Source: Aurantiochytrium sp. KH105
Lineage: Eukaryota > Sar > Bigyra > Thraustochytrida > Thraustochytriidae
Reading direction: 5' to 3'
NCBI GenBank assembly: GCA_003116975.1
Contig: BGKB01000009.1
Coordinates: forward strand, 125,126-189,125
DNA length: 64,000 nucleotides
A model generated the notes under the pieces. It saw only the letters and a list, made by a program, of their open reading frames with translations. It was not told the origin of the DNA and did not search any database. Shown here piece after piece: positions 57,225-64,000 of the stretch (positions are counted from its first letter, which is position 1; every line of letters begins with the position of its first letter). The position numbers were made by a program, and so were the translations under genes.

Positions 57225-58247
57225 ATGACCATGCTCGCGCCGTGGCAGGCGCTGGAGGCCGGCGTCTGGGAGCAGCTGGCGAGCTTGCTGGTGGTGGCCT
57301 TCTACTTTGCGCTGGGAAGCTGGTGGGAGGCCGCGGGCTATGGCTTGCGGACACGCTCTGTGGCCAAGCGTTTAACGAATCGCGCTGCCAGCGCGATGCG
57401 TCGCCTGCCGTTCGCAAGGACGAGAACAACACAGCAACAGCAGCAGCTGCACCAAGAACAAAGTACCGCGCGCTGCAGACTGGTGGGCGCGGGCCCAGGT
57501 GATGCGGCGCTTCTCACGATGGCTGCACGACGTGCCATCGCAGAAGCTGACCTTGTCATTGCCGATCTCCTCGTGCCACAAGAGATCTTGGCGCTCGTAA
57601 ATGGACGTCTTGTTCTCTCGCGCAAGTACAAGGGCTGCGCCAACAAGGCGCAAGATGAGCTGCATGAGTGGACCCTCGCGGCTCTCGCCCAGGGACTCGA
57701 TGTGGTCCGGCTCAAGGGCGGTGATCCATTTCTCTATGGCAGGGGTGCCGAGGAGATTGCAGTCTTTCGTCGCGCGGGCTTTGCCGTCGAAGTCATTCCT
57801 GGCATTTCGAGCTGCCTGAGCGCTCCATTGGCAGCCGGCATCCCCGTCACGACCCGCGGCGTTGCAGATCAGATTATTGTCGCAACCGGGCACGGCATGA
57901 ATGACACCGTGCCGCGAGATGTGGCTCCCTATTACGCCGGCCGCACGTCAGTTTTCCTCATGTCCGTCAGCCGCATGACCCAGCTCATGGAACGTCTGGC
58001 ATCGCCACAGCTTGGCTACCCATCTAGCACACCTGTTGCCGTCATCGAAAAGGCGACCACGAGTAAACAGCGCACCGTGCGAGGCACTGTAGAGTCCATC
58101 GCGCGTATTTGCGAGGCCGAGGCCGTCGAGTCCCCCGCCACGATTGTTGTCGGCCGGGCCGTTGATGCGCTCGGCGACGCGTCCAGCGCATATTCTGCTG
58201 GTGCCGGATGCGTTCGCTTTGAGCCGCTCAACCAATGGACTGCATAG
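57225..58247 (+). CDS. Uroporphyrinogen-III C-methyltransferase (membrane-anchored)
   Basis: A 340-residue protein. Residues 1-50 contain a hydrophobic segment (LASLLVVAFYFALGSWW) that could anchor it or act in targeting. A short Gln run follows. The catalytic domain (about 83-325) has all SUMT landmarks: RLVGAGPGDAALLTMAARRA, VRLKGGDPFLYGRGAEEI, VIPGISSCLSAPLAAGIPVT and STPVAVIEKATTSKQRTVRG. It transfers two methyl groups from S-adenosylmethionine to make precorrin-2, the first step of siroheme synthesis for sulfite and nitrite reductases. No dehydrogenase/ferrochelatase domain (as in CysG or Met8) is attached. The ATG at 57225 is about 35 bases after a GTGC repeat. The longer upstream frame is repeat translation and is excluded. 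Confidence 0.92.
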   Translation: MTMLAPWQALEAGVWEQLASLLVVAFYFALGSWWEAAGYGLRTRSVAKRLTNRAASAMRRLPFARTRTTQQQQQLHQEQSTARCRLVGAGPGDAALLTMAARRAIAEADLVIADLLVPQEILALVNGRLVLSRKYKGCANKAQDELHEWTLAALAQGLDVVRLKGGDPFLYGRGAEEIAVFRRAGFAVEVIPGISSCLSAPLAAGIPVTTRGVADQIIVATGHGMNDTVPRDVAPYYAGRTSVFLMSVSRMTQLMERLASPQLGYPSSTPVAVIEKATTSKQRTVRGTVESIARICEAEAVESPATIVVGRAVDALGDASSAYSAGAGCVRFEPLNQWTA

Positions 58248-58674
58248 ATTACTGATAGCTTGTATACTCTTGATCGTCATGTTTTAGAAAAACCAACCCA
58301 TTATATTTTGTTCCTATCCGATTATACACCTCAGATCACCACCATGCACCTGTTGAGGAGGAGGAAAACCCATGAGCACATGTTTTATTCAATCAAGTCT
58401 TGGTCGCGAGAGTTCAACTCGGTCGGTCTACTTCTTCTCGAGGGACTCTGATGACGCAAAAAGAGAGCCTTTCTTTGACATCGCTCCCACACGTTGGCAA
58501 CAGAAAGAATTGTTCTTGGCGTCATCCATGGCGCGTCGCGAGTCGTAGTAGCCCTGTTCTTCTCTCCAGGCACACGTAGGTGAATTTGGCAGTGTCTCAT
58601 GTATACGAATCAGGCGAAGAAGATGCTCGGTGCGATTTCTCGCTCGTACAAGCAAGGCATCGTCGCTCTTGCAC
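58248..58674. other. Convergent 3' spacer
   Basis: 427 bases between the methyltransferase and pseudouridine-synthase stops. AT-richer, with no gene or repeat of note. Confidence 0.65.
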
Positions 58675-59871
58675 TTATGACTCTTGCTGGTTCGCAGTTT
58701 TCGTTGCTCTTTTCTTCTTGCTCCTCTTGTTCGCCCTCTTCTTTACATCGTTAGAGCCTCGCTCCTCAGCCTTTGCCAGTAAATCTCTGCGCCGCACACG
58801 AAGGACGTCGCCACGCTGGAGCCTGCCAAGCGCATAAGGACCGTATTCAATTCGAATCAGACGATCCACATGGAGACCCATAGAAGCCAGCGCCTGACGG
58901 ACCTCTCTGTACTTGCCCTCCGTTACAAGAACGTCAAGCCATTGATGGCGAATTTCCTCGACGGGCTTGGACTTGTTCTTTTTCAACTTTTCTTCCTTTT
59001 TGATTTGCTGTCGGTGCTTGCGTTCCGTGTGACGCGTCACTGCGACAATGGGCCTATACTCGGTACCGTTTTCCACCGTGACGCCTTGAATGAGTCGATC
59101 CTGGTGCTTTTCCGTAAAAACACCGCGGCTCACCCGCGCGCGATATTTTCGCACAATGTTGTTTTGCGGAAGCTCCATGTAGCGCGCAAAGGCCCCGTTC
59201 GTCGTCAAGAGAATAAGACCCTCACTTTCGAAATCGAGACGACCCACGGAAATGAGATTTGGTGGCAGACCCATCGACTCGAGTCGCGAAAACAGCGTGG
59301 GCCGACCTTTAGGATCCCGGTATGTGACGAGCTCGCCGCGTAGCTTGTAGCACAAGAACACGTCGCCACTGAATTTTTCGGCTGCAGCCTTGGTCACGAC
59401 TTCTCCGTCAACCGTGATGACATCCTTGTCCGTGACGAAGCTCGTCACGCTGCCGACGCCGCCATTCACCAAAACCTTACCCTCCTCAATGAGACGCTCC
59501 CCTTCGCGTCGCGAGCACACGCGGGCGTCCGCAAGATATTTGGCAAGCCGAACGCTCGTCTTCGGTGTCTCCACCGTCGCAGCATTGCCCTGGTTCTCCT
59601 CGGAGTGTTCATTCTCGTCATTCAGAGACGAGGTTGGCGACGAACCTGATGTCGCTGTCGTCCCCGACGTGCTGCTGCTGCTGCTGTTGCTGAGGGATCG
59701 CAACGAGCTCGTCGGAATCCACGATGTCGAGATTTGCGAAGGCGGGACACGAAACGTCGAGATAAGAAAGCTACCTTGCCGCAAGCCAAGGTCCGAGCTC
59801 CGCTTCGGTGCAGCCGCCCACCTCGCTGCCGCCGTGCGGTGACTCCGCAAGAGCCCTCGAGCAGCCCGCAT
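58675..59871 (-). CDS. RsuA/RluB-type RNA pseudouridine synthase, probably mitochondrial
   Basis: A 398-residue protein. An N-terminal Arg/Ala-rich stretch (MRAARGLLRSHRTAAARWAA) is a likely mitochondrial presequence, followed by a Ser/Thr-rich linker to about 105. An S4 RNA-binding domain covers about 107-165 (VRLAKYLADARVCSRREGER, GKVLVNG). The catalytic domain has VGRLDFESEGLILLTTNGA, whose Asp is the nucleophile of the family, then VRKYRARVSRG and EGKYREVRQALASMGLHVDR, the equivalent of the EGKxRQVRRM motif. The C-terminus is Lys/Arg-rich (KKRANKRSKKKRATK). It should convert a uridine in organellar large- or small-subunit rRNA to pseudouridine. The basic insert between the two last motifs (about 285-310) is unusual for bacterial members. 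Confidence 0.9.
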   Translation of the reverse strand: MRAARGLLRSHRTAAARWAAAPKRSSDLGLRQGSFLISTFRVPPSQISTSWIPTSSLRSLSNSSSSSTSGTTATSGSSPTSSLNDENEHSEENQGNAATVETPKTSVRLAKYLADARVCSRREGERLIEEGKVLVNGGVGSVTSFVTDKDVITVDGEVVTKAAAEKFSGDVFLCYKLRGELVTYRDPKGRPTLFSRLESMGLPPNLISVGRLDFESEGLILLTTNGAFARYMELPQNNIVRKYRARVSRGVFTEKHQDRLIQGVTVENGTEYRPIVAVTRHTERKHRQQIKKEEKLKKNKSKPVEEIRHQWLDVLVTEGKYREVRQALASMGLHVDRLIRIEYGPYALGRLQRGDVLRVRRRDLLAKAEERGSNDVKKRANKRSKKKRATKTANQQES

Positions 59872-60788
59872 GGCTCACGCTTACTTGCTTGCGTACTTTG
59901 CCTGCTTGCTTTCGTTCGACGAACCTCTCCGCCGCCTGCTCCACCGAAACTCCTTGCTCGACCCCACAACGCCCGAGGACTTGCTCGCAGTCTGCGCGCC
60001 TTCTTCTCGCAGGACCGCAAACCCCCGTGCTCGCTCGCTCCACCAACCCCACCGAGCCCGCCAACTTCGACCACAGCACAGGAGGCGGTTCCACGATCGT
60101 TCCATGCTGGTTCTTCGCGCTGTTCTGTTCTCCGTTCCAAAGACGGCGGGGGCCTATGTGTGCGAGCAGTCACTCAAGAAGCAGCAGAGCGCGAACCCGG
60201 CCGGCCTTCTTCTCTCTTTCTGATTGACGCCCTGCTGGCTGCTGCCGGCGGCCGCTGCGCGGCGGAGAGCCCGGGCGACCGGCGACCGGCCCCGCGCCGC
60301 GGACAGAGACCCCGCGCGCCCCTGCCCCCACCCATCCCCCCGCGCGGACCGCGCACGCGCGCTCCCCGGTCTGGCGCCGGACCTTGCTCGTCTCGGGCTG
60401 CCGATCGTACGTCCAAGGGGACTCGGACCCACGAACTGATCTGGAGCGCGCGCGAGAGGCCGAGGCCCCGCGCAGCAGGCGCAGCAGCACCGGCGGCGAG
60501 AGCAGCGGACGCAGCGCGCTCGAACGCAGCGGCAGAGAGCAGCCGCGTCGGGCTCGTTTTGCGGGGCGGCTCGCGACGTGATCGAATCGACGGTGAGGGG
60601 GCGAACATTGTCCGCTGTATCTCTCTCTCGCTTTGGCGTCTTGTGAAGCAGAGGACCGGGCGAGGACGAGCGCGTCCGAGGACGGCCCTATTGCGATACC
60701 GCCTGGCTCACCTCACTCGGCGTCCTCGCCGCTGCACATTGCCGAAAAGGGTGCTGCGTCAGGGATTCCTTTTTCGGTCCCAGGAAGA
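59872..60788. promoter_or_regulatory. Divergent promoter region, pseudouridine synthase / acidic protein
   Basis: 917 bases between diverging ATGs. It has CTTG/CTTGC repeats near 59880-59925 (AAGC in the sense of the synthase) and very GC-rich DNA at 60230-60560. Several long open frames cross it on both strands; all translate to Arg/Pro/Ala low-complexity text. The in-frame extension of the acidic protein upstream of 60789 begins at a TTG and is not used. Confidence 0.45.
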
Positions 60789-61739
60789 ATGGCGGAAACA
60801 GCCAAGACAGCCACAGCTGTCGAACCGACGACGCCTTTCCCGAAGCCCCGCGACAAGATCCTCGTGGAGCCGAGCATGGATGAAAGCGCCCCGCTCTTAA
60901 TTCGATCCAATACGCTTGGCATGTTTCCTGCTCTTTCTGGCGACTGCGACGCCGAAGGCGAGAGCGGAGACAGCCTCGAGAAGCAGGCGAGCGCCAAACG
61001 AAAAGGCCGCAAGACACGAAGCGCGAAAAAGACCGATGCGGGCGAAACTCAAGACGATGAAGGCCAAGGCAGCTCCGAGGGTACGGCGTCGCGACCGCCC
61101 AAGATCTCGCGCAAGCATTCGCTCATGTTTCCAGTCTCCTCGATGCTCTTGCACACAACGTCGTCGCTTGATCTGGTGACCGAACCTGCCGACACCCACG
61201 TCTTTGATCAGGATGAAGAAGGCGATGGGCCCAATGACAGCAACAGCGAAAACGAGGCTGAACAGGAAGCGAGCAAAACGGACGACAACGCGAAAACAGG
61301 AGACGTCAACAAAGATGACGTCAACGACTGTGATGAGGAAGAGTACGAGGATGGTGACGATGCTGTTGGGCCTGAAGGGGTGCGTCACGCCAAGACGATG
61401 AGTGGTGGTGTGACGACAATCGAAGATAGCGCTACGGGCATCGGCGAGGAGGACGAAGAGGACCTCGAAGTGAAGGAGGAAGCCCCGGATGCCGTGGGCA
61501 GTGACGACGACGAGGAGGAGGAGGAGGAGGAGGAGGAAGAGGAGGACAATAGTCCAAACGAGAAAGGCGCGGCAGCCTCAGCATCGGCAACATCACCATC
61601 ATCAGGTGCAGCAGCAGTGGCAGCCTCCTCTGGTCAGTCGCGTATGGAACCAATGGTCCCGGCCCCGGCGAGACCTGGGCCCATCACAAGGCGTCAGTCT
61701 TTCAAAGATGCGTCGCACTCATCGTGGCGCGTCTTTTAA
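60789..61739 (+). CDS. Acidic, probably disordered protein
   Basis: A 316-residue protein without a recognisable fold. Residues 1-60 are mixed. A Lys/Arg-rich patch (about 70-90, KQASAKRKGRKTRSAKKTDA) could be a nuclear localisation signal. The middle is dominated by Asp and Glu with a run of Glu near 240-255, then Ala/Ser and Pro segments. It ends RRQSFKDASHSSWRVF, with a possible kinase site (RRQSF), and has a similar KISRKHSLMF site near 117. It shares composition, not domains, with the CH-protein tail at 22732-24633. The start at 60789 is the first in-frame ATG. It may be a nuclear or chromatin-associated or phospho-regulated protein, but no function can be assigned. Confidence 0.6.
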   Translation: MAETAKTATAVEPTTPFPKPRDKILVEPSMDESAPLLIRSNTLGMFPALSGDCDAEGESGDSLEKQASAKRKGRKTRSAKKTDAGETQDDEGQGSSEGTASRPPKISRKHSLMFPVSSMLLHTTSSLDLVTEPADTHVFDQDEEGDGPNDSNSENEAEQEASKTDDNAKTGDVNKDDVNDCDEEEYEDGDDAVGPEGVRHAKTMSGGVTTIEDSATGIGEEDEEDLEVKEEAPDAVGSDDDEEEEEEEEEEEDNSPNEKGAAASASATSPSSGAAAVAASSGQSRMEPMVPAPARPGPITRRQSFKDASHSSWRVF

Positions 61740-61947
61740 GAATAGCACGCACGAGTGTGCCATTTCTTATCTTTTCCACATTCACAGGACCACGTGGCAC
61801 CAATTCATCGCTGTTAAGATCAAGTGTCAAAAAAGAAGAAAGCAATACAGCAAAAGAAGGAAAGATCAAATGTCAAAACCAGAAAAAAGATATGAAATGA
61901 GATTGTAAGATGCAACAGCAGTAAACCCCCTCGAGGTAAACGAACAT
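61740..61947. other. Convergent 3' spacer
   Basis: About 208 A-rich bases between the acidic-protein and RFT1 stops, with AAAAGAAG repeats near 61828-61865. No gene. Confidence 0.7.
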
Positions 61948-63657
61948 TTATAATCCCTTGGACTTCGTGGAAGACGACATTTCGGCTCGAACAGCTTGCA
62001 CTTCGCGCACGAATGGCCGCTCCGCAAAGAGTCCCAGAAACGCGACAAGAGAGATCAGCGCAAAAGCGCCGACTCCAATGTGAGCCGCGGCCCGCGACCA
62101 CGACGCAAAATTGGCGTAGAGACTTCCGGCCGAGAGATGTGTGGCTATTGCTGCGAGGGCAAAAGCTGCAAGAGAGGTTGCGGCAGGGAAAAGTTCCGAC
62201 ACCGAGGATCCAGAAGACGCCACAATGTATCGCACACTAAAGACGATGCGCATGGCCATATTGATGGAGTTGGCAAGAATGAGGCCTGGCGCACGATACT
62301 GCACGAGAACCGCGGCACTGGCCAAGTAAACGACAGAAAAAACAAAGAGCCAACCATTGAAGCGGCGCAAGGTAGCGTCATTCGCCGTGGCGTGCACATA
62401 TGCCTCTGTCACGCCATTGACGGCAAGCACAAGAACGTAAACGCAATAGTACCCGAGAACTTGAGGCGCTGTCGTATGCTCGCTCCAACGCTCGCCATAG
62501 AGAAAGTGGATGAGAAAGTGAGCATAACCAGGACCGAAAGCGACGAACACCAGCCCAAGTAGCGTCATGGCGCGACACAATAGTGCGACGAGCACACGGG
62601 GCGAGATACGGGCCGTGGTCGATTGATGGGCATCAGCAAAGGTATCGCCGTGCTTGGCAAGATCATTGAGTTTGCCAAAGACGGCAAAAGCTGCCTCTTC
62701 GATGGGCAGAAAGACAAAGCGCGCCACAAGAGAGCCTAGATTGAAGACTAGTGCGTACACGGCTTGGTCCGAGGCGTCCGTGGCCAGCGTCACCATGACC
62801 ATTTTCTCGCCTTCTGCAAGTACAAGTTTCCATACTTGTTGCAGACTCATGCTGGCAGCTAACTGAAAGAGATCCGCGTCCCGCACGCGGAGCCAGTCCG
62901 TCGGCTTGAGATCCTCGAGACCGTGAAGTGCCCAAATGGGCGAGAGCTCCTGGTTCTGGCCCGTTGTTCTCGAGGCTTGGGCAAAATATGCCGTATACCC
63001 GAGGAGCAAGGTCGCTGCGTAGGCGACATAACCAAAGGCGAAGGCCTGGAGCCCCATCTTGGCAGCGAGAACCAAGCCAATGGTGACGAGACACCGCGCT
63101 GTGACAGCGAGGGCCTCAATAGCGGACCGCCGGCCATACGCGAGCTGTCCCTGGGCAGCAACAAACATTGGCTCGCTTAGCAGCTCGGTGACAATGGCAA
63201 GGCCCACGATCCAGATTGACTGCCGATAGTCCTGCATGCTAATTTTTTCCAGAGCAGCTGCGTCTGCAGACCAAATGAACCATTGGCACGCCAAGGGCGT
63301 CGCCGCCCAACCGGCCAAGACGGCGCACCAGGTGAGGTTGACGAGGTCGCGTCGCGTGGCAAGCGCCGCTCCTTGGCCGTGTGCTGCGACGGGGCCGTCT
63401 CCGCGAGCGGCGGCGGTACGCAGACAGGTCCGACGCACGCCTTCGCGCGCCAGCGTCAGCACGACCGTGTACAGCAGGTACAGCTGTACGGACGAAACGC
63501 CGAGCAGAGATGGGTCTTCAAGATGGCGTGTGAGGGCCACATTGAGCACAAAGGTCAGGGCGCGCGAGAGCAGCTGCACGGAGGCGAGCAGCGAGGCACC
63601 ACGTAGGGCCGACCCCACGATGCCGGCGCGCTGCGCGCCGTCTTCCTCCCCGCCCAT
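61948..63657 (-). CDS. RFT1: RFT1-family ER membrane protein (dolichol-oligosaccharide)
   Basis: A 569-residue multipass protein with about twelve hydrophobic helices in the MATE-like pattern of RFT1. Landmarks are LLASVQLLSRALTFVLNVAL, TRHLEDPSLLGVSSVQLYLL, REGVRRTCLR, ELLSEPMFVAAQ, KLVLAEGEKMVMV, VFLPIEEAAFAVFGKL and LGYYCVYVLVLAVNGVTEAY. The S-P-L/V-L-G-V segment, E-P-M-F and F-L-P-I-E-E are the strongest family signatures. RFT1 is needed for N-glycosylation at the stage where Man5GlcNAc2-PP-dolichol moves to the lumenal ER face, although whether it is the flippase itself is debated. The length agrees with the family (530-575). It starts at the ATG at 63657 with a short polar N-terminus. 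It converges with the acidic-protein gene. Confidence 0.93.
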   Translation of the reverse strand: MGGEEDGAQRAGIVGSALRGASLLASVQLLSRALTFVLNVALTRHLEDPSLLGVSSVQLYLLYTVVLTLAREGVRRTCLRTAAARGDGPVAAHGQGAALATRRDLVNLTWCAVLAGWAATPLACQWFIWSADAAALEKISMQDYRQSIWIVGLAIVTELLSEPMFVAAQGQLAYGRRSAIEALAVTARCLVTIGLVLAAKMGLQAFAFGYVAYAATLLLGYTAYFAQASRTTGQNQELSPIWALHGLEDLKPTDWLRVRDADLFQLAASMSLQQVWKLVLAEGEKMVMVTLATDASDQAVYALVFNLGSLVARFVFLPIEEAAFAVFGKLNDLAKHGDTFADAHQSTTARISPRVLVALLCRAMTLLGLVFVAFGPGYAHFLIHFLYGERWSEHTTAPQVLGYYCVYVLVLAVNGVTEAYVHATANDATLRRFNGWLFVFSVVYLASAAVLVQYRAPGLILANSINMAMRIVFSVRYIVASSGSSVSELFPAATSLAAFALAAIATHLSAGSLYANFASWSRAAAHIGVGAFALISLVAFLGLFAERPFVREVQAVRAEMSSSTKSKGL

Positions 63658-64000
63658 TCGGCCTCTCTCCGTTCATTAACGACTTTGGACAGAAACCCGC
63701 AGATCCTCGGGATCGATGTCCGCGGCTGTTTGGGTCTGCCAGAATCTTCATTTTTTCTTTTTGTTTTGCTTGATCAAACACCTCGAAAGTCGTGCCAAGT
63801 TCAAGCGATTTTGATCTCACAAAGGAAAATGATTTCTTTGTAGTGATGCATTGCATCAATTTCTGGTTGCTCAAGAACAATTTCTGGTTGCTCAAGAAGA
63901 CGCACATGGTTTTGATTGGGCATGTTAATGCGAAGACTTTTCACTTACAAAGACTGGTAGTAGGCTATACGTTTTTTGGAGCAGCGATAGATTCTCCTTT
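63658..64000. other. RFT1 5' flank with a 21-base tandem repeat
   Basis: 343 bases upstream of RFT1, AT-richer than most other 5' regions here. It contains two perfect adjacent 21-base copies (63857-63877 and 63878-63898) of a unit beginning CAATTTCTGGTTGCTCAAGA. No gene was recognised to the window edge. Confidence 0.7.

Noticed and set aside
60224-60632. Arg/Pro/Ala-rich open frames in the divergent region before the acidic protein.
   Set aside because: GC-rich low-complexity DNA, open in several frames at once, without conserved motifs.
1-64000. Search for transposase, reverse transcriptase, CRISPR arrays, rRNA and organellar or bacterial operons.
   Set aside because: No convincing motif or array was seen by eye; the tandem repeats present are LRR exons, simple repeats or gene-end duplications.

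Overview
The window is nuclear DNA from a microbial eukaryote with compact, GC-rich, mostly intronless genes on both strands. A thraustochytrid (Labyrinthulomycetes, Stramenopiles) fits best. The reasons are long single-exon genes with C/G-ending codons, centriole and tubulin genes expected in a flagellated cell (PLK4, Misato/DML1), and glycolysis-type proteins with mitochondrial presequences (phosphoglycerate mutase and an enolase relative), a stramenopile trait. The lineage is inferred; no rRNA or other marker is present.

Layout. 1-2922 (minus) is the 5' part of a leucine-rich-repeat gene running off the left edge; it is the intron-rich exception, with 84-nt one-repeat exons. 2923-6483 is poorer in genes and holds only doubtful or decayed frames. 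From 6484 genes are dense: She9/Mdm33 (-), EF-hand/PH/kinase (+), TPR protein (-), a large PqiA-like membrane protein (+), Misato (-), calponin-homology protein (+), mitochondrial-carrier-family protein with a frame break (-), two tandem ketopantoate-reductase-like genes (-), a mitochondrial pseudo-enolase (+), hotdog thioesterase (-), an unknown protein (+), PLK4 (-), a beta-propeller-like protein (+), LSM2 (+), ArfGAP with one intron (-), pyruvate carboxylase (-), a GH67-like protein (-) and a truncated paralogue of it (-), phosphoglycerate mutase (+), siroheme-pathway methyltransferase (+), RsuA-type pseudouridine synthase (-), an acidic disordered protein (+) and RFT1 (-).

Many neighbours are divergent pairs sharing a 0.5-0.9 kb promoter region, or convergent pairs with short 3' spacers. 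The 5' regions repeatedly carry short tandem repeats of 4-5 bases (GTGC, AAGC, CGAG, AGAGC types), often ending within 200 bases of the ATG.

Functional themes are mitochondrial carbon metabolism (pyruvate carboxylase, phosphoglycerate mutase, pseudo-enolase), organelle shape and membranes (She9, ArfGAP, RFT1, PqiA-like protein), and the centriole/tubulin system (PLK4, Misato). No tRNA, rRNA, transposase or CRISPR array was recognised. The single ambiguous base, n at 19651, sits inside a 214-base duplication that looks like an assembly join.
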